A DNA stretch of 7,452 nt from Planctomycetaceae bacterium (GTDB taxonomy: Bacteria > Planctomycetota > Planctomycetia > Pirellulales > UBA1268). The stretch is from assembly GCA_030616935.1 (NCBI GenBank), contig JAUWWJ010000072.1:1-7452 (forward strand), in the 5' to 3' direction. Shown in pieces: positions 6,837 to 7,452 of this stretch (its first letter is position 1; each line of letters opens with the position of its first letter). The notes beneath the pieces are model-generated. The model ran no database searches, was not told the DNA's origin, and saw only the letters and a list, made by a program, of their open reading frames with translations. The translations under genes were made by a program, and so were the position numbers.

Positions 6837-6866
6837 ATCATATCGGTCTGGTTTTGACTAGGACAA
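6837..6866 (-). promoter_or_regulatory. Putative sigma70-type promoter for gdh
   Basis: On the minus strand, TTGTCC (6866-6861; 4 of 6 matches to TTGACA) and TATGAT (6842-6837; 5 of 6 matches to TATAAT) are 18 bases apart. Transcription would start near 6830 and give a leader of about 75 bases that contains the inverted repeat at 6792-6814. Confidence 0.5.
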
Positions 6867-7022
6867 CCGGAGAATTCGAACTGTCACGATTCTTGTTGGC
6901 CTGCTGTCTATCCGTAGTCGCTATTTACGGGGTAATCTATACGTAGTGCACTTTGCTTGAACCGCTTGCTTTCCGTCGATGTCGACTGTTTGTAGCCGAG
7001 AATTTGTTTTTGGTCTTTTGTT

Positions 7023-7452
7023 ATGCCTGTGCTGCCTTTGGATGCGTTCTGGGAAAAACTTACTGAGAGTCGATTGCTCTCTGCAAAACACATCTCAGAT
7101 ATTCGTGCCGCATATCAAGAGTCAAAGAAAGAATCAGATACTCAGGAAAACCAAACGGCGATTGTGGCTCAGTGGCTCGTACGACAACGAGTACTGACTC
7201 TCTGGCAGGCGAAACAACTTACAAAAGGAAACGCCAGAAACTTTTTCATGGGGGATTATCGCCTCCTCGACAAACGCGGCATGTGTCCTGGCGGTGTTGT
7301 CTACCAAGGACGTCATGAGCCAACCAAGCAGGCTGTATCGCTTGTGCCAATCGACGACTCGGTAGGTCAGCGGGTCGATGTTTGGACTGAGGTTGTTCGG
7401 CAGGTAGAGCGTGCTGCAGAAACGACATCTCCCATCCTCTCAAGAACATGGG
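7023..7452 (+). CDS. Serine/threonine protein kinase-like protein, N-terminal part, probable pseudokinase (runs off right edge)
   Basis: The first 143 residues of a longer protein are visible. Residues 9-69 form a small helical region: FWEKLTESRLLS (9-20), then AQWLVRQRVLTLWQAKQL (49-66). FFMGDYRLLD (74-83) follows and leads into what should be the glycine-rich loop of a protein kinase, here KRGMCPGGVVYQGRH (84-98). This arrangement, a WxKLxxSxLL helix pair followed by LTxWQAxQL and F(F/L)xGDYRLL, is one I associate with planctomycete Ser/Thr kinase-like proteins (recognition from memory, not a search). Where active kinases have VAIK, this protein reads AVSLVPI (104-110), so the ATP-binding lysine appears to be Leu. 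That suggests a pseudokinase or a strongly altered kinase. ATG 7023 is the first start after an in-frame TAG at 6993; no Shine-Dalgarno is evident. The upstream 6867-7022 holds no promoter I trust. Substrate and role are unknown. Confidence 0.7.
   Translation, partial: MPVLPLDAFWEKLTESRLLSAKHISDIRAAYQESKKESDTQENQTAIVAQWLVRQRVLTLWQAKQLTKGNARNFFMGDYRLLDKRGMCPGGVVYQGRHEPTKQAVSLVPIDDSVGQRVDVWTEVVRQVERAAETTSPILSRTW

Noticed and set aside
6912..6930. Inverted repeat CCGTA/TACGG upstream of the kinase-like gene
   Set aside because: Five-base arms are expected by chance in a region of this size and it is not linked to a promoter.
6677..6946. Open frame of 89 codons on the plus strand reaching into the gdh-kinase intergenic region
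   Set aside because: It begins antisense inside the start of gdh, has no ribosome binding site or recognisable motif, and looks like a shadow frame.
6979..7197. 72-codon plus-strand frame with a hydrophobic, Cys-rich start that could pass for a small membrane protein
   Set aside because: It overlaps the kinase-like gene in another frame, and the kinase frame carries the recognisable family pattern throughout.

Overview
The window reads as a piece of an ordinary bacterial chromosome, most likely from a planctomycete (inference). Two things point there: the partial protein at the right edge has an N-terminal layout that I associate with planctomycete Ser/Thr kinase-like proteins, and the cytochrome b gene is fused in frame to a two-haem cytochrome c tail. 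Base composition looks intermediate, near 50% G+C by eye. Several genes (ribF, the kinase-like gene) have no clear Shine-Dalgarno sequence. There is no rRNA, tRNA, CRISPR array, insertion sequence, prophage or recognisable defence module.

Layout: (1) 1-449, minus strand, the N-terminal third or so of a Ppx/GppA-family phosphatase that runs off the left edge. (2) 450-599, a divergent intergenic region with a TATAAT box facing ribF. (3) 600-2669, plus strand, ribF (FMN/FAD synthesis) followed by nrnA (DHH/DHHA1 oligoribonuclease/pAp phosphatase). These two are often near each other in bacteria, around the rbfA-truB region. (4) 2803-5444, plus strand, a two-gene respiratory unit with a 4-base ATGA overlap: a Tat-exported Rieske protein, then a 694-residue cytochrome b (7 membrane helices, b6-like histidine spacing) fused to two c-type haem sites. 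Together they carry every redox centre expected of a quinol:cytochrome c reductase, with no separate cytochrome c1. (5) 5519-6754, minus strand, a complete glutamate dehydrogenase convergent with the cytochrome gene, with a credible promoter and a 9-bp inverted repeat in its leader. (6) 7023-7452, plus strand, the start of a kinase-like protein whose VAIK lysine appears to be replaced, divergent from gdh and running off the right edge.

The most interesting biology is the compact bc complex. Seven helices rather than eight put the C-terminus of cytochrome b on the periplasmic side, which is where the fused cytochrome c must be to accept electrons from the Rieske protein. Two further sequence signals are not explained by coding: a perfect 11-bp inverted repeat inside the second cytochrome c domain, and the inverted repeat in the gdh leader. 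I see no clearly novel multi-gene system. The other genes are housekeeping.
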